A DNA stretch of 64,000 nt from contig NZ_PVTJ01000007.1 of NCBI RefSeq assembly GCF_003002955.1, forward strand, positions 186,001 through 250,000. The letters run 5' to 3'. The position numbers and the translations under genes are program-made. This document shows, piece after piece, positions 34,236 through 43,332 of the stretch; position 1 is the stretch's first letter; every line of letters starts with the position of its first letter. A model generated the notes under the pieces. The model saw nothing but the letters and a program-made list of their open reading frames with translations, was not told the DNA's origin and did no database searches. The stretch comes from Glycomyces artemisiae. GTDB lineage: Bacteria > Actinomycetota > Actinomycetes > Mycobacteriales > Micromonosporaceae.

Positions 34236-35122
34236 CCCTTCACACCTCCTGCGGTGCCGACCCCGCGGAGGAACTGCTTCTGGAAGATCGCGAAGAGCAC
34301 CACGGGGATGATGATGGACAGGAACACGGCGGCCATCTGGACCGCCAGCGGCGAATTGCCCGTCGCCAGCCGCGGCAGCATCACCGACACCGGCTGGAGG
34401 TCGGGGTTCGACAGGACCAGCATGGGCCACAGGAACTCCTTCCACGAGCCCACGATCGACAGCAGCACGATGACGCCGAGGATCGGCCGCGACAGCGGCA
34501 GCACCACGAGCGTGAGGATGCGCAGCGGCCCGGCCCCGTCGATCGTGGCGGCCTCCATGTACTCGCGCGGGATCGAGTCGAAGAACCGCTTGAGGACCAC
34601 CACGTTGAACGCGCTGGCCCCGGCCGGGAGCCACACCGCCCAGAACGTGTCCTGGAGGCTGACGTGCAGCAGCGGCATGTCGAGGATCGTCAGGTACAGC
34701 GGCACGAACGAGACGACGCCGGGCAGGAACAGGGTCGCGAGGATCGCGCCCGACAGCCACGGGCCCCATGTGGGGCGCAGGACGCTGAGCAGGAACGCCG
34801 CCGCGACGGAGACGATGAGCGTGGACAGTGTGGACCCGACCGCGAGGATCACGGTGTTGCCCAGCGACTGCCCGATCCGGGCGCCGTTCCAGGCGAGGGC
34901 GAGGTTGCCCCAGTCGTTGGGGCTGAACCAGATGCCCATCGGGTCGGACACGATGTCGTTGCTCGGCGACACGGAGGCCTTGGCGGCCCACAGGAGCGGG
35001 CCGAGGCCGGAGACGATGAGGACGATCAGCAGGGCCGTCTGCGCGATCCCGAACCAGGTCCGCACCAGCGGCCGCCTGCGGTCGGAGGCGGAGACGACGC
35101 CGCGTTCCTTGAGCTCGGTCAT
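34232..35122 (-). CDS. Carbohydrate ABC transporter permease (MalG type)
   Basis: This 296-residue inner-membrane protein has about six hydrophobic helices and the permease EAA loop YMEAATIDGAGPLRILTLVVLPLSRP, which contacts the ATPase. It pairs with the upstream MalF-type permease through an ATGA overlap. No ATP-binding subunit is encoded nearby; actinomycetes often use the shared ATPase MsiK. Confidence 0.93.
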   Translation of the reverse strand: MTELKERGVVSASDRRRPLVRTWFGIAQTALLIVLIVSGLGPLLWAAKASVSPSNDIVSDPMGIWFSPNDWGNLALAWNGARIGQSLGNTVILAVGSTLSTLIVSVAAAFLLSVLRPTWGPWLSGAILATLFLPGVVSFVPLYLTILDMPLLHVSLQDTFWAVWLPAGASAFNVVVLKRFFDSIPREYMEAATIDGAGPLRILTLVVLPLSRPILGVIVLLSIVGSWKEFLWPMLVLSNPDLQPVSVMLPRLATGNSPLAVQMAAVFLSIIIPVVLFAIFQKQFLRGVGTAGGVKG

Positions 35123-36054
35123 GACGTGCTCCATCGCTTGGTGACGAAGTAGTAGGCGACGGAGAGCAGGCCGAGGAACAGCGCGAGGAGGACGCTCAGG
35201 GCGGTCGCGGCCCCGAAGTCGCCGTTGACGAACGCGTAGTTGTAGATCTTCAGCAGGATCGTCTGGGTCGCGTTGTTGGGGCCGCCGCCGGTGAACAGGA
35301 ACGGCTCGGTGAAGATCTGGAACGTGCCGATGAGCTGGAGGAGCATCATCACGAAGATGACGTTCCGCAGCTGCGGGAGGGTGATGTGCCAGACGCGGCG
35401 CCAGATCCCGGCGCCGTCGATCTCCGCGGCCTCGTACAGCTCGGTGCGCACTGTGGACAGCGCCGCGATGTAGATGATCGCGGTGGACCCGGCCCCGGCC
35501 CACGTGGCGTACAGGACGATCGAGGGCATCGCGGAGTGCTCGGCGTTGAGCCACGGGAAGGGCCCCAGGCCGATCCAGCCGAGCGCGGTGTTGAACATGC
35601 CCGTCGCGTCGGGGTCGTAGAAGAACTTCCACAGCAGGATCGCTGCCACCGGCGGGACGATCGCCGGGAGGTAGGCGAGCGCGTTGTACAGCGCGTCGTA
35701 CTTGCGCAGCTCGTTGACGAGCACCGCGAGGACGATCGGGACCGGGAAGCCGAACACGAGGGCCAGCAGCGCGAAGTAGGCGGTGTTCAGCGAGGCCTGG
35801 ACGAGCCCGGGGTCGGCGAGGACGTACGTGAAGTTCGACCAGCCGACCCATTCGGCGGGCTGGATGAGGTTGGTCTTCTGGAAGCTCAGGACGAGCCCCT
35901 GGATCACCGGGCCCCAGCTGAAGTACGCGTAGACGAGCACGACCGGGACGGCGAGCAGCACGGCGTGCAGGCCGCCTCCGCGGGCCCAGCGCGCGGCGTT
36001 GAACCGCTTGCGGCGCTTGGCGACCGGCGCGGCGGCTTCGAGCGTCTTTGTCAT
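35119..36054 (-). CDS. Carbohydrate ABC transporter permease (MalF type)
   Basis: This 311-residue inner-membrane permease has a basic N terminus, six or so membrane helices and the EAA loop LYEAAEIDGAGIWRRVWHITLPQLR. It forms the transport channel with the MalG-type partner encoded directly downstream and receives substrate from the lipoprotein encoded upstream (63-nt gap). Confidence 0.93.
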   Translation of the reverse strand: MTKTLEAAAPVAKRRKRFNAARWARGGGLHAVLLAVPVVLVYAYFSWGPVIQGLVLSFQKTNLIQPAEWVGWSNFTYVLADPGLVQASLNTAYFALLALVFGFPVPIVLAVLVNELRKYDALYNALAYLPAIVPPVAAILLWKFFYDPDATGMFNTALGWIGLGPFPWLNAEHSAMPSIVLYATWAGAGSTAIIYIAALSTVRTELYEAAEIDGAGIWRRVWHITLPQLRNVIFVMMLLQLIGTFQIFTEPFLFTGGGPNNATQTILLKIYNYAFVNGDFGAATALSVLLALFLGLLSVAYYFVTKRWSTS

Positions 36055-36117
36055 GGGTGGTCTCCGTTTCCGAGGGCTGGCCGGGCCCGGCGCGGTGCCC
36101 GGCCGGCGGCTCGGTCC

Positions 36118-37503
36118 CTACCGCGCGGCCTGCGCGATGATCCCGTTGAGGACCTCGGTCGCGTCGGCCACGGCCTGGGCGATGTCGGCGTGCTCGTCGG
36201 TGAGGATCTGCTGCACGACCGGGTCGAGCGCGGCGTACGTCTGCTGGGTGCCCGCCGGGGGTTCGGCGATGAGCGGCAGCGTCGAGGAGGTGTAGCCCGC
36301 GAACTGCTCCAGGGGGACGTTGATGTGCGGTTCGATCCAGCCCAGGTACCGGTCGTAGATCTCCTGCGAGACCGGCGGGAGGCCGGGGAGGCCCACGGGG
36401 TTGCCCGCGGCCGCGTTGGTCTCGGCGTCGTCGAGGGCGACGGCCTCGTCGTAGTACTTGTCGAAGTCGTAGTACTTGATCCACTTGGCGGCGGCGAGGA
36501 GCTGGTTCGGGGTGGCCTTGGCGTCGAACAGCTTCAGGGTGCCGCCGGTGAGGGTGCCGTTGGCGCCCGAGCCGCCCTGCGGGAGCTGGCCGATGCCGAA
36601 GTGGGCGGGGTCGAAGCCGTAGTCGCGCACGAGGGTGTCGTACGCGTCGGGGGCCTGGAGGACCATGCCGATGGTGCCGCCCGCGAAGGCCTGCCGCACG
36701 CTCTCCTGGTCGTAGAGGAACTCGCGGCCCATGGTGTCGTCGACCCAGCGCATGTCGTGGAGGAGCTGGAGCGCGGCGATGGTCTCCTCGCCCATGACGG
36801 ACTCGGTCCCGGCGTCGTCCTGGATGCGCCCGCCGTTGGCGTACGTCATGGTGGTGAGCATCCAGCCGCCGGTGTTGTTGGTGGTCATCTGCGCGTAGGG
36901 GGTGACGCCGGGGACGTTCGCCTTGATCTGCTGGGCGAAGGCGCGCACCTCGTCCCAGGTGGCGGGCGGGGCGTCGGGGTCGAGCCCGGCCTGCTCGAAG
37001 ACGTTGCGGTTGTAGGCGATCCCGACGGAGAACAGGCCGGTGGGGATGGTGTAGACGTTGCCGTCGTCGTCCTTGACGTTGTCGAGGGCGAGCGGGTTGA
37101 GGTCGCCGGTGAGGTCGAGCTCGTCGAGGTAGGGGGTCATGTTCGGCAGCTGGCCGTTCTCGATGAGCTCGTAGCTGTAGGTGAGGGACACGCCCATGAC
37201 GGTGGGGAGGGTGCCGCCGGCGAGCTTGGCCTGGAAGGTCTGGGCCTCCCAGACCTCCGGGGAGGGCTCGATCGTGATGTTCGCGTTGGCGGCCTCGAAC
37301 TCGGCGACGCGGTCGTTGAACGCGGCGAGCTCTTCGGGCTTGTCCTCGGTCGGCTGGTCGCCGACGGAGATGGTGACGTCGGCGGCGGGGTCGAGGTCCT
37401 CGGTCGCGCCGTTGGCGCCGGGGTCGGAGCAGGCGGCGGTGGCGGCCAGGACGGCGCCGCTGGAGCCCGCCGCGAGCACATGGCGCCTGGACAGTTTCAT
37501 CAT
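36118..37503 (-). CDS. Carbohydrate ABC transporter substrate-binding lipoprotein
   Basis: This 461-residue family 1 extracellular solute-binding protein has a twin-arginine-like signal (LSRRHVLAAG) ending in a lipobox with Cys at ...AATAAC, so it is lipid-anchored outside the membrane. Typical SBP features follow: FEAANANITIEPSPE, TYSYELIENGQLPNMTPYLDEL and GIAYNRNVFEQAGLD. AGGAG lies 5 and 8 nt before two adjacent ATGs; the first is used here. It is the first gene of the operon. Confidence 0.93.
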   Translation of the reverse strand: MMKLSRRHVLAAGSSGAVLAATAACSDPGANGATEDLDPAADVTISVGDQPTEDKPEELAAFNDRVAEFEAANANITIEPSPEVWEAQTFQAKLAGGTLPTVMGVSLTYSYELIENGQLPNMTPYLDELDLTGDLNPLALDNVKDDDGNVYTIPTGLFSVGIAYNRNVFEQAGLDPDAPPATWDEVRAFAQQIKANVPGVTPYAQMTTNNTGGWMLTTMTYANGGRIQDDAGTESVMGEETIAALQLLHDMRWVDDTMGREFLYDQESVRQAFAGGTIGMVLQAPDAYDTLVRDYGFDPAHFGIGQLPQGGSGANGTLTGGTLKLFDAKATPNQLLAAAKWIKYYDFDKYYDEAVALDDAETNAAAGNPVGLPGLPPVSQEIYDRYLGWIEPHINVPLEQFAGYTSSTLPLIAEPPAGTQQTYAALDPVVQQILTDEHADIAQAVADATEVLNGIIAQAAR

Positions 37504-37562
37504 TGAAACTCCTGAAGGGTTCTGGCCCGTGAGGCGTTCGGGCCGGTCGTCGTGGTGCCGAT

Positions 37563-37592
37563 AAACTAACTCCATTAGTGTTAGTAAGTCAA
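37563..37592 (-). promoter_or_regulatory. Operon promoter with embedded operator-like inverted repeat
   Basis: On the minus strand, TTGACT (complement of 37587-37592), an 18-nt spacer and TAGTTT (complement of 37563-37568) form the promoter of the eight-gene operon. ACTAAC (37565-37570) and GTTAGT (37580-37585) make an inverted repeat with a 9-nt gap lying between the -35 and -10. TTAGTGTT occurs at 37575-37582 and again at 37607-37614, 32 bp (three helix turns) away. AACTAA-type arms resemble the XylR/ROK operator style. Confidence 0.65.
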
Positions 37593-37671
37593 CCCGGTGC
37601 GGGCCGTTAGTGTTGGACCCGCCCCGGACCGCGTTCCCTCCGACCGCCGAATGCCAAGGAGCACAAGCAGC

Positions 37672-38799
37672 ATGAGCACCGAAGCACCCCTGCGCGTGGC
37701 CGTCGTCGGCTGCGGCGTCATCGGCCGCCTCCACGCCGAAGTGGCCGCCCACTCCCCCGACCTGGAGGTCGCGGCCCTCGTCGACCCGCACGCGCCCGCC
37801 GCCGAGGCGGTCGCCGAGCAGCTCGCGGGCCTCGGGCGGCCGAGGCCGCGCGTCCACCCCGACCTCGCGTCGGCGCTCGCGGCGGGCGGGATCGACGTCG
37901 TCGCCGTGTGCACCCTCAGCGGCACCCACGCCGACCTCGCCCTGGAGGCGCTGGAAGCGGGCGTCCACGTCGTCGTGGAGAAGCCCCTCGACGTCGCCAT
38001 GGGCCCGGCCCGGCGCCTGCGCGCGGCCGCCGCCGAGCGGCCCGGGCAGGTCGTCGCCGTCATCTCCCAGCACCGCCACGACCCGGCGTCGCTCGCGGTC
38101 CACAACGCGCTCAAGGCGGGCCGCTTCGGGACCGTGACCTCCGCGGTCGCCAACGTCGACTGGTACCGCACCCAGGCGTACTACGACTCCGCCGACTGGC
38201 GCGGCACCTGGGCGCTCGACGGCGGCGGCGCCCTCATGAACCAGGGCGTGCACACCCTCGACCTGCTGCTGTGGTTCCTCGGGACCCCGGTCGAGGTCAC
38301 CGCCCACACCGCGCGCCTCGGGCACGAGCGCATCGAGGTCGAGGACGTGGCCGTCGCGATCCTCCGCTTCGAGGGCGGCGCGCTCGCGACGCTCCACGCG
38401 ACCACCACCGCGTACCCCGATCTCGGTGTGCGCCTTCAGGTCCACGGCACCGACGGGTCGGCGGTGATCGCCGCCGACGAGCTGACGTTCCTGCACACCA
38501 GGGACGCCGAGGGCCTTGAGGGCGACCAGGTCGCCCGCGAGCTGCGCGACGCCGCCGAGGCGCCGCAGGGCGGGTACGCGAACCCGCACCTGACGCAGTG
38601 GACCGACATCGCCGCGGCCGTGCGCGAGGGCCGCGATCCGTGGGTGACCCTCGACGACGGGCTCCTGGCGCTCGCCACCGTGCGCGCGGTCTACCTGTCG
38701 GCGACCCTCGGGAAGCCGATCCTCGTGGCCGACGTCCTCGACGGCGCCTACGACGATCAGGAGACGCATACCGGGTCCACCGCTCCTGTTGGGGAGTAA
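37672..38799 (+). CDS. Gfo/Idh/MocA-family oxidoreductase, divergent from the sugar operon
   Basis: This 375-residue NAD(P)-dependent sugar dehydrogenase has VAVVGCGVIGRLHAE (Rossmann), VVVEKPLDVA (catalytic Lys loop) and GGGALMNQGVHTLDLLLWFLG. AAGGAG about 10 nt upstream supports the ATG. It shares the 168-bp intergenic region, and so possibly the operator, with the ABC/ManD operon, and may oxidise the same imported sugar. Confidence 0.93.
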   Translation: MSTEAPLRVAVVGCGVIGRLHAEVAAHSPDLEVAALVDPHAPAAEAVAEQLAGLGRPRPRVHPDLASALAAGGIDVVAVCTLSGTHADLALEALEAGVHVVVEKPLDVAMGPARRLRAAAAERPGQVVAVISQHRHDPASLAVHNALKAGRFGTVTSAVANVDWYRTQAYYDSADWRGTWALDGGGALMNQGVHTLDLLLWFLGTPVEVTAHTARLGHERIEVEDVAVAILRFEGGALATLHATTTAYPDLGVRLQVHGTDGSAVIAADELTFLHTRDAEGLEGDQVARELRDAAEAPQGGYANPHLTQWTDIAAAVREGRDPWVTLDDGLLALATVRAVYLSATLGKPILVADVLDGAYDDQETHTGSTAPVGE

Positions 38800-38871
38800 C
38801 CGTTTCGCTCCGGTGCATTAGGGTGGAGGCAGGCACATGGGGGCGATTCGGGTTTTCGGTGGGAGCGGCCA

Positions 38872-40656
38872 GTGCGCACTGGGCAGGTTGTGGGCGGGCG
38901 GTACCGGCTTGAGGCGCGCCTCGGCTCCGGCAGCCAGGGCGAGGTCTGGCGCGCGGCCGACCAGCGGCTCCACGACCGGCCGGTCGCGCTGAAACGGGCC
39001 CTGTCCGGCGGCGACGACGCCGCGGCCGCCAAGGTGCGCAAGGAGTCTCAGGCTCTCGCCAGCCTGAACCACCCCAACGTCGTCACCGTCCACGACCTCG
39101 CCGAGGACGACGGCGACCACTGGATCGTCATGGAGTACGTCGCGGGCCGCTCCCTCGCCGACCTCGGCACCGTCGACGCCGAGACCGCGGCCAGGTACGG
39201 CGCGCAGCTCGCGGGCGGCCTGGAGGCCGTGCACGCCAAGGGCATCCTCCACCGCGACATCAAGCCCGCGAACGTCCTGGTCACCGAGCAGGGGCAGGCG
39301 AAGCTCGCCGACTTCGGCATCGCCCGCCAGGTCCACGCCGAGCCGACGCTCACCGGAACGGGCGCGGTCACCGGCACCCCCGGATACGTCGCGCCGGAAG
39401 TGGTCCGCGGCGGCCGCTACACCGCCGCCGCCGACGTCTTCTCCCTGGGCGCCACCCTGTTCCACGCCGTCGAAGGCACCTCCCCGTTCGGCGAGGGCAA
39501 CGCCCACGCGCTGCTGTGGCGCACCGCCCAGGGCGACCGGGTCGCCCCGAAGCGCGCCGGAACGCTCGAACCGGTCCTCGACCGCCTCCTGGAAGCCGAC
39601 CCCAAGCGCCGCGTCGCGATCGGCGACGCGCATGCCGAACTGGCCCGACTCTCCGGCGAACCGGTCAGCGGCCGGTCCCGCGCCCCCTTGCGCCGCAAAT
39701 GGATCTGGGCCGCCGCCGCGGCCTCGGCCCTGGTCGTCCTCGCCGCCGTCCTGTGGCCCGCGCTGCGGCCCGCCGAATCGGGCGGCGACCCAGCCGCCGG
39801 CGGCCTCCCCGTCGACTACGTGGGCGACCCGCGCACCGCCGACCCGTGCGCGCTCCTCGACGCCGAGGCGCTCAGCGTGTACGGCAGGGCCCGACTGGAC
39901 TCCGACTACGGCAACTTCAACCGCTGCGACGTCTTCCTCGACACCGAGACCGGCTGGGTCGACGTCGAACTGTACTTCTACGTCAGCACCGCCGAGCCCG
40001 AGCGGGGACCGACCAGGATGGAAGGCCCGATCGGCGTGATCAGTTACGAGGGCGAGCACGACGAGTGCGAGCGGACCCTGGTGCTGCCCGACGGCACGAA
40101 CCTCCTGTCGATCGACGCCGGGCAGGACGAGAGCGGCGAGAGCGACCTGTGCGCGATCGCCGACACGGCGGTCGCGGGCGCGCTCGCGGTCCTCGACCAC
40201 GGCGAGATTCCCCGTCGCGCGCCCGAAGACCCCGCGTCGCTGTACGGCCTCGACGCGTGCGAGCTGCTCGGAGACGAAGCGCTGGAGCGGTTCCCGGGCG
40301 TCAACGCCCACTCGCCGTACCGGGGGTTCGGCGACTGGGAGTGCGAGTGGTACAGCACCACCAGCGACCGCAAGGTGAGCCTGGAGTTCGACCGCGCCGA
40401 CCCGCCGACCGCAGAGGACGGCGAGGTCGTCGAGATCGGCGGGCGCCCGGCGCTCGTCGAGGGCGACCACTGGTACCCCGACTCGTGCCTGGTCAGCGTC
40501 GTGAACCGCTCATACCCGAGCGCCGACGGCGACGGGACCACGACGACGGAGTTCCTGCGGCTCATCGTGTTCGGCGATGAGGAGACCCAGGAGGACCGGT
40601 GCGCGCTCGCAGTGGACCTCGCCGAACCCGCCGCCGAGGCGCTCCCCGACGCCTGA
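38872..40656 (+). CDS. Membrane Ser/Thr protein kinase with two extracellular Cys-containing modules
   Basis: The 594-residue protein has a cytoplasmic kinase domain (residues 10-262) with LGSGSQG, the ATP-binding Lys41 (VALK), HRDIKPANV (catalytic Asp129), DFG (147-149) and APE. A membrane helix follows at about 277-297. The outside part (300-594) has two similar modules beginning DPCALLDAEAL and DACELLGDEAL, each with paired cysteines, resembling DUF3558-like lipoprotein domains. The GTG start follows GGGAG. Its probable partner is the downstream FHA protein, which can read phosphothreonine. Confidence 0.92.
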   Translation: MRTGQVVGGRYRLEARLGSGSQGEVWRAADQRLHDRPVALKRALSGGDDAAAAKVRKESQALASLNHPNVVTVHDLAEDDGDHWIVMEYVAGRSLADLGTVDAETAARYGAQLAGGLEAVHAKGILHRDIKPANVLVTEQGQAKLADFGIARQVHAEPTLTGTGAVTGTPGYVAPEVVRGGRYTAAADVFSLGATLFHAVEGTSPFGEGNAHALLWRTAQGDRVAPKRAGTLEPVLDRLLEADPKRRVAIGDAHAELARLSGEPVSGRSRAPLRRKWIWAAAAASALVVLAAVLWPALRPAESGGDPAAGGLPVDYVGDPRTADPCALLDAEALSVYGRARLDSDYGNFNRCDVFLDTETGWVDVELYFYVSTAEPERGPTRMEGPIGVISYEGEHDECERTLVLPDGTNLLSIDAGQDESGESDLCAIADTAVAGALAVLDHGEIPRRAPEDPASLYGLDACELLGDEALERFPGVNAHSPYRGFGDWECEWYSTTSDRKVSLEFDRADPPTAEDGEVVEIGGRPALVEGDHWYPDSCLVSVVNRSYPSADGDGTTTTEFLRLIVFGDEETQEDRCALAVDLAEPAAEALPDA

Positions 40657-40716
40657 TCCGGGAGTGGTCCCGAGCGGGGCGTGGCAGAGTGGGCGGGAAG
40701 GATTCCGGAGGCCGAA

Positions 40717-41511
40717 ATGACTGACATCCCCCAGGTCGAGGGCCTGGAACCGCTGCCGCCCGACCACGCGAGCCTGGCGTTCGGGGTCGCCGACGCCGTG
40801 CCGGGCACGATCTACGCGCTGTCCGTCTCGGGCGGGGTCCGGTTCCGGCCCAAGGAGGACCGGGTCGTCCTGTTCGGACGGAACCGGCCGGAGGTGCACG
40901 TGTGCGTGGGCGAGGACGACCGGCGCGTCAGCCGCGCGCACGGGCGCGTCGCCCGCGTCGGCGGGCACTGGTGGCTCGCGAACACCGGGCACCTGCCGCT
41001 CCAGCTCCCCGGCTCGCGCACGCTGTTCCCCGAGGACGAGCCGGTGCCGGTCCTGACCGGGTACACGCCGGTGTTCATCAGCGGCACCGCGAGGCGCAGG
41101 CACTTGGTGGAGCTGTACGTCTCCGGCGACGACGGCAGGCTCCCGCCGCCCGCGCCCGGCGCGGCGACGCTCAAGGACCGGCCGTGGCGCCTCGACGCCG
41201 ACGAGCGGCTGGCGCTGGTGTGCCTGGCGCAGCGGTACCTGCTGCACGAGGCGTACCCGCAGCCGGTGTCGTGGAAGCAGGTCGCCGTCGAGCTGAGCGG
41301 GCTCGGCGGCGGGGAGGCGTGGCGGCCCAAGAAGGTCGAGCACCTCGTGGCGAACGTGCGCAGGCGCCTGTCGGGCGCGGGCGTGCCGGGCCTGACCCGC
41401 GAGGAGGTCGGCGAGCCGGTGGGCAACATGCTCAACCACAACCTCATCACCGAACTGCTGCACACGCGCACGCTCGTGCCGCCGGACCTGCGGGTCCTCG
41501 GCGAGGACTGA
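40717..41511 (+). CDS. FHA-domain protein with C-terminal winged-helix-like region
   Basis: The 264-residue cytoplasmic protein has a forkhead-associated domain at about residues 45-110 (FGRNRPEVHVCVGEDDRRVSRAHGRV; the SRAHG loop binds phosphothreonine). The C-terminal part (LDADERLALVCLAQRYLLHEAYPQPVSWKQVAVELSG) resembles a helical effector region seen in actinobacterial FHA proteins. The ATG has CCGGAGG upstream. Adjacent kinase and FHA genes suggest a phospho-signalling pair. Confidence 0.88.
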   Translation: MTDIPQVEGLEPLPPDHASLAFGVADAVPGTIYALSVSGGVRFRPKEDRVVLFGRNRPEVHVCVGEDDRRVSRAHGRVARVGGHWWLANTGHLPLQLPGSRTLFPEDEPVPVLTGYTPVFISGTARRRHLVELYVSGDDGRLPPPAPGAATLKDRPWRLDADERLALVCLAQRYLLHEAYPQPVSWKQVAVELSGLGGGEAWRPKKVEHLVANVRRRLSGAGVPGLTREEVGEPVGNMLNHNLITELLHTRTLVPPDLRVLGED

Positions 41512-41512
41512 A

Positions 41513-41539
41513 GCGGCCGCGCCCGGCGGGCGCGGCCGC
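41513..41539. terminator. Bidirectional terminator hairpin
   Basis: GCGGCCGCGCCC (41513-41524) and GGGCGCGGCCGC (41528-41539) pair perfectly across a 3-nt loop. It lies between the convergent FHA and membrane-protein genes, 1 nt after one stop and 4 nt before the other. Confidence 0.7.
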
Positions 41540-41543
41540 CGCC

Positions 41544-43178
41544 TCAGTCCTGGAGGCGCTCGAAGACGCTGCGGACCTGGGCGTCGCTGACCTCGGCCTC
41601 CACGGTGCCCGGCGGGCCGGTGTCGATGCCGCTGTAGGTGTAGTACTCCAGGACCTCCGGGCAGGGGTCCCCCTCGAACTGCACGGTGTACGAGTCGACC
41701 TGCTCGCCGGTGCGGAGCGCGAAGACCTTGACGTCGAAGCGGGAGGCGTAGAAGTCGACCTCGCTGTTGAAGTAGTCGCTGAGCGGGTTCTCGTAGTAGC
41801 AGGTGTCGAGGTGCTTCCCCCGTTTCGGGCCGTCGACGCAGGTGACGATCTGGGTCTCCTCGACCGTGTCCGCCAGCCACGAGTCGGACATGCCGTACTG
41901 GGACCCGGAGAGGCCGATCATCCACATCGGATGCGGTCCGGACCCGGAGTACGCGGGGGCGCCGCGCCACGGGGCGGGGGCCTGGCAGTACTCGTCGGCG
42001 TCGAGCAGGGCCGAGACGGTGCCGAACTCGATCCTGGAGTCGACCTCGTAGGCCTCGTCGGATGCGGTGGCGGCCTCGGCGTGGCCGGGGTACTCGGCCA
42101 GGAAGCGCTGGTAGCTCGCTTGGGCCGCTTGCAGTTCGTCGTGCGCGGACTGGGAGCGGGCGCAGTCGAGGAGACGCAGGGGCACCGCGTCGGCGGCCGC
42201 GGCGACCGGTTCGGTGAACTCGGGGACGTCCGAGGTCTGTCCGGCGATCCAGTCGTCCACGGCGACGGCCTCGCAGGGCGCGGTGTCGGCGGCGAGGTCG
42301 GCCATGAGCTGCTCCACGGTGCCGCGCACGCGGTCGGACTGGCCGGGGTCGGCGGCCAGGGTGTCGGTGAGCTGCGCGAATCCGGCTTCTAGGGGTTCGG
42401 CGGGGTCGCCGCCGCGGGCCACGTCGAAGAGCATGGCGGCGCGCTCGGGCCCGGCGCCGTCCCACAGCGCGGCCGGGTGGGCGAGGTAGTCCTCCATGGT
42501 GGAGGCGCCGGTGAGGAGGCCCTCGGCGCGGGCCCGGTTGAGCAGGCGGCACGCCTCCAGCTGCTCCTCCCCTTCGATGACGATGGGGCCGTTCGTGATC
42601 CGGTCGACGGCGTCGAGCCCTTCGAGGGTCTCGACGGCGCTCGCGCAGTCGCCTTCGGCGTGGTCGGCTTCGGCGCCGCGCACGGTCCGCCACGCGTCCA
42701 GGTGGAAGCCGACGACCGCGAGGAGCACGAATCCGGCGGCGCCGGTCGCGATGAGCCGCATGCGCTTGCGGCGGCCTTCGAGGAGCGCGGCCTCGGTGCG
42801 GCGGGTGAGGTGCCAGGCGTGGAAGCACATCAGGACCCACCAGGTGCCGAACCCGTACCGCCAGGCCAGGTTCCCGGGATCGGCGGCGAGCGGGAGCAAC
42901 AGGAGCGCGGTCCCGGCGATCGCGGCCAGCGCGAGGCGGACGCGGCCCATGAGCATGTAGCCCAGGCCGAGTGCGGTCGCGTTCCCGACGATGGCGGCGA
43001 CCGGGTCGACGGGGCGGGGGACGAACGGGGGCCGCCGCTGCGGCTCGAACCGCGGCGGTTCGGGCCCCAGCGGCTCGGACTGCGGCTCGCGTTCGAACCG
43101 GGGCGGCGGCGGCTGCGCGACGACCCGGTCCGGGGACGGCTCCTGATGCGGTTGCGGGGGCGACATTTCGGGGTACAC
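41544..43178 (-). CDS. Large membrane protein with proline-rich N terminus, function unknown
   Basis: The predicted 544 residues start with a Pro/Arg/Glu-rich tail (to about 55), then three membrane helices (ALGLGYMLMGRVRLALAAIAG, GFGTWWVLMCFHAWHL, LIATGAAGFVLLAVVGF). The rest is a large extracytoplasmic domain with scattered cysteines and an alpha-helical, TPR-like middle (QAAQASYQRFLAEYPGHAEA). No family was recognised. GTG at 43178, with GAGGAG about 8 nt upstream, is preferred over ATG at 43166. It ends facing the kinase/FHA pair and may act at the envelope with them. Confidence 0.75.
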   Translation of the reverse strand: MYPEMSPPQPHQEPSPDRVVAQPPPPRFEREPQSEPLGPEPPRFEPQRRPPFVPRPVDPVAAIVGNATALGLGYMLMGRVRLALAAIAGTALLLLPLAADPGNLAWRYGFGTWWVLMCFHAWHLTRRTEAALLEGRRKRMRLIATGAAGFVLLAVVGFHLDAWRTVRGAEADHAEGDCASAVETLEGLDAVDRITNGPIVIEGEEQLEACRLLNRARAEGLLTGASTMEDYLAHPAALWDGAGPERAAMLFDVARGGDPAEPLEAGFAQLTDTLAADPGQSDRVRGTVEQLMADLAADTAPCEAVAVDDWIAGQTSDVPEFTEPVAAAADAVPLRLLDCARSQSAHDELQAAQASYQRFLAEYPGHAEAATASDEAYEVDSRIEFGTVSALLDADEYCQAPAPWRGAPAYSGSGPHPMWMIGLSGSQYGMSDSWLADTVEETQIVTCVDGPKRGKHLDTCYYENPLSDYFNSEVDFYASRFDVKVFALRTGEQVDSYTVQFEGDPCPEVLEYYTYSGIDTGPPGTVEAEVSDAQVRSVFERLQD

Positions 43179-43332
43179 GGGGCGCTCCTCGGTCGGCGGT
43201 GCCTTCAGGAGACCACGCGCGGCCCGGGACCGGTCCCGGTCGGCGCCGCGGGCGACTCGGAGCCGTCGAGGGCGGCAGCCGCTTTGAGCTGGAACGCTGG
43301 CGGGATCGGCGCGGATCGGCGAGACTGCATCC

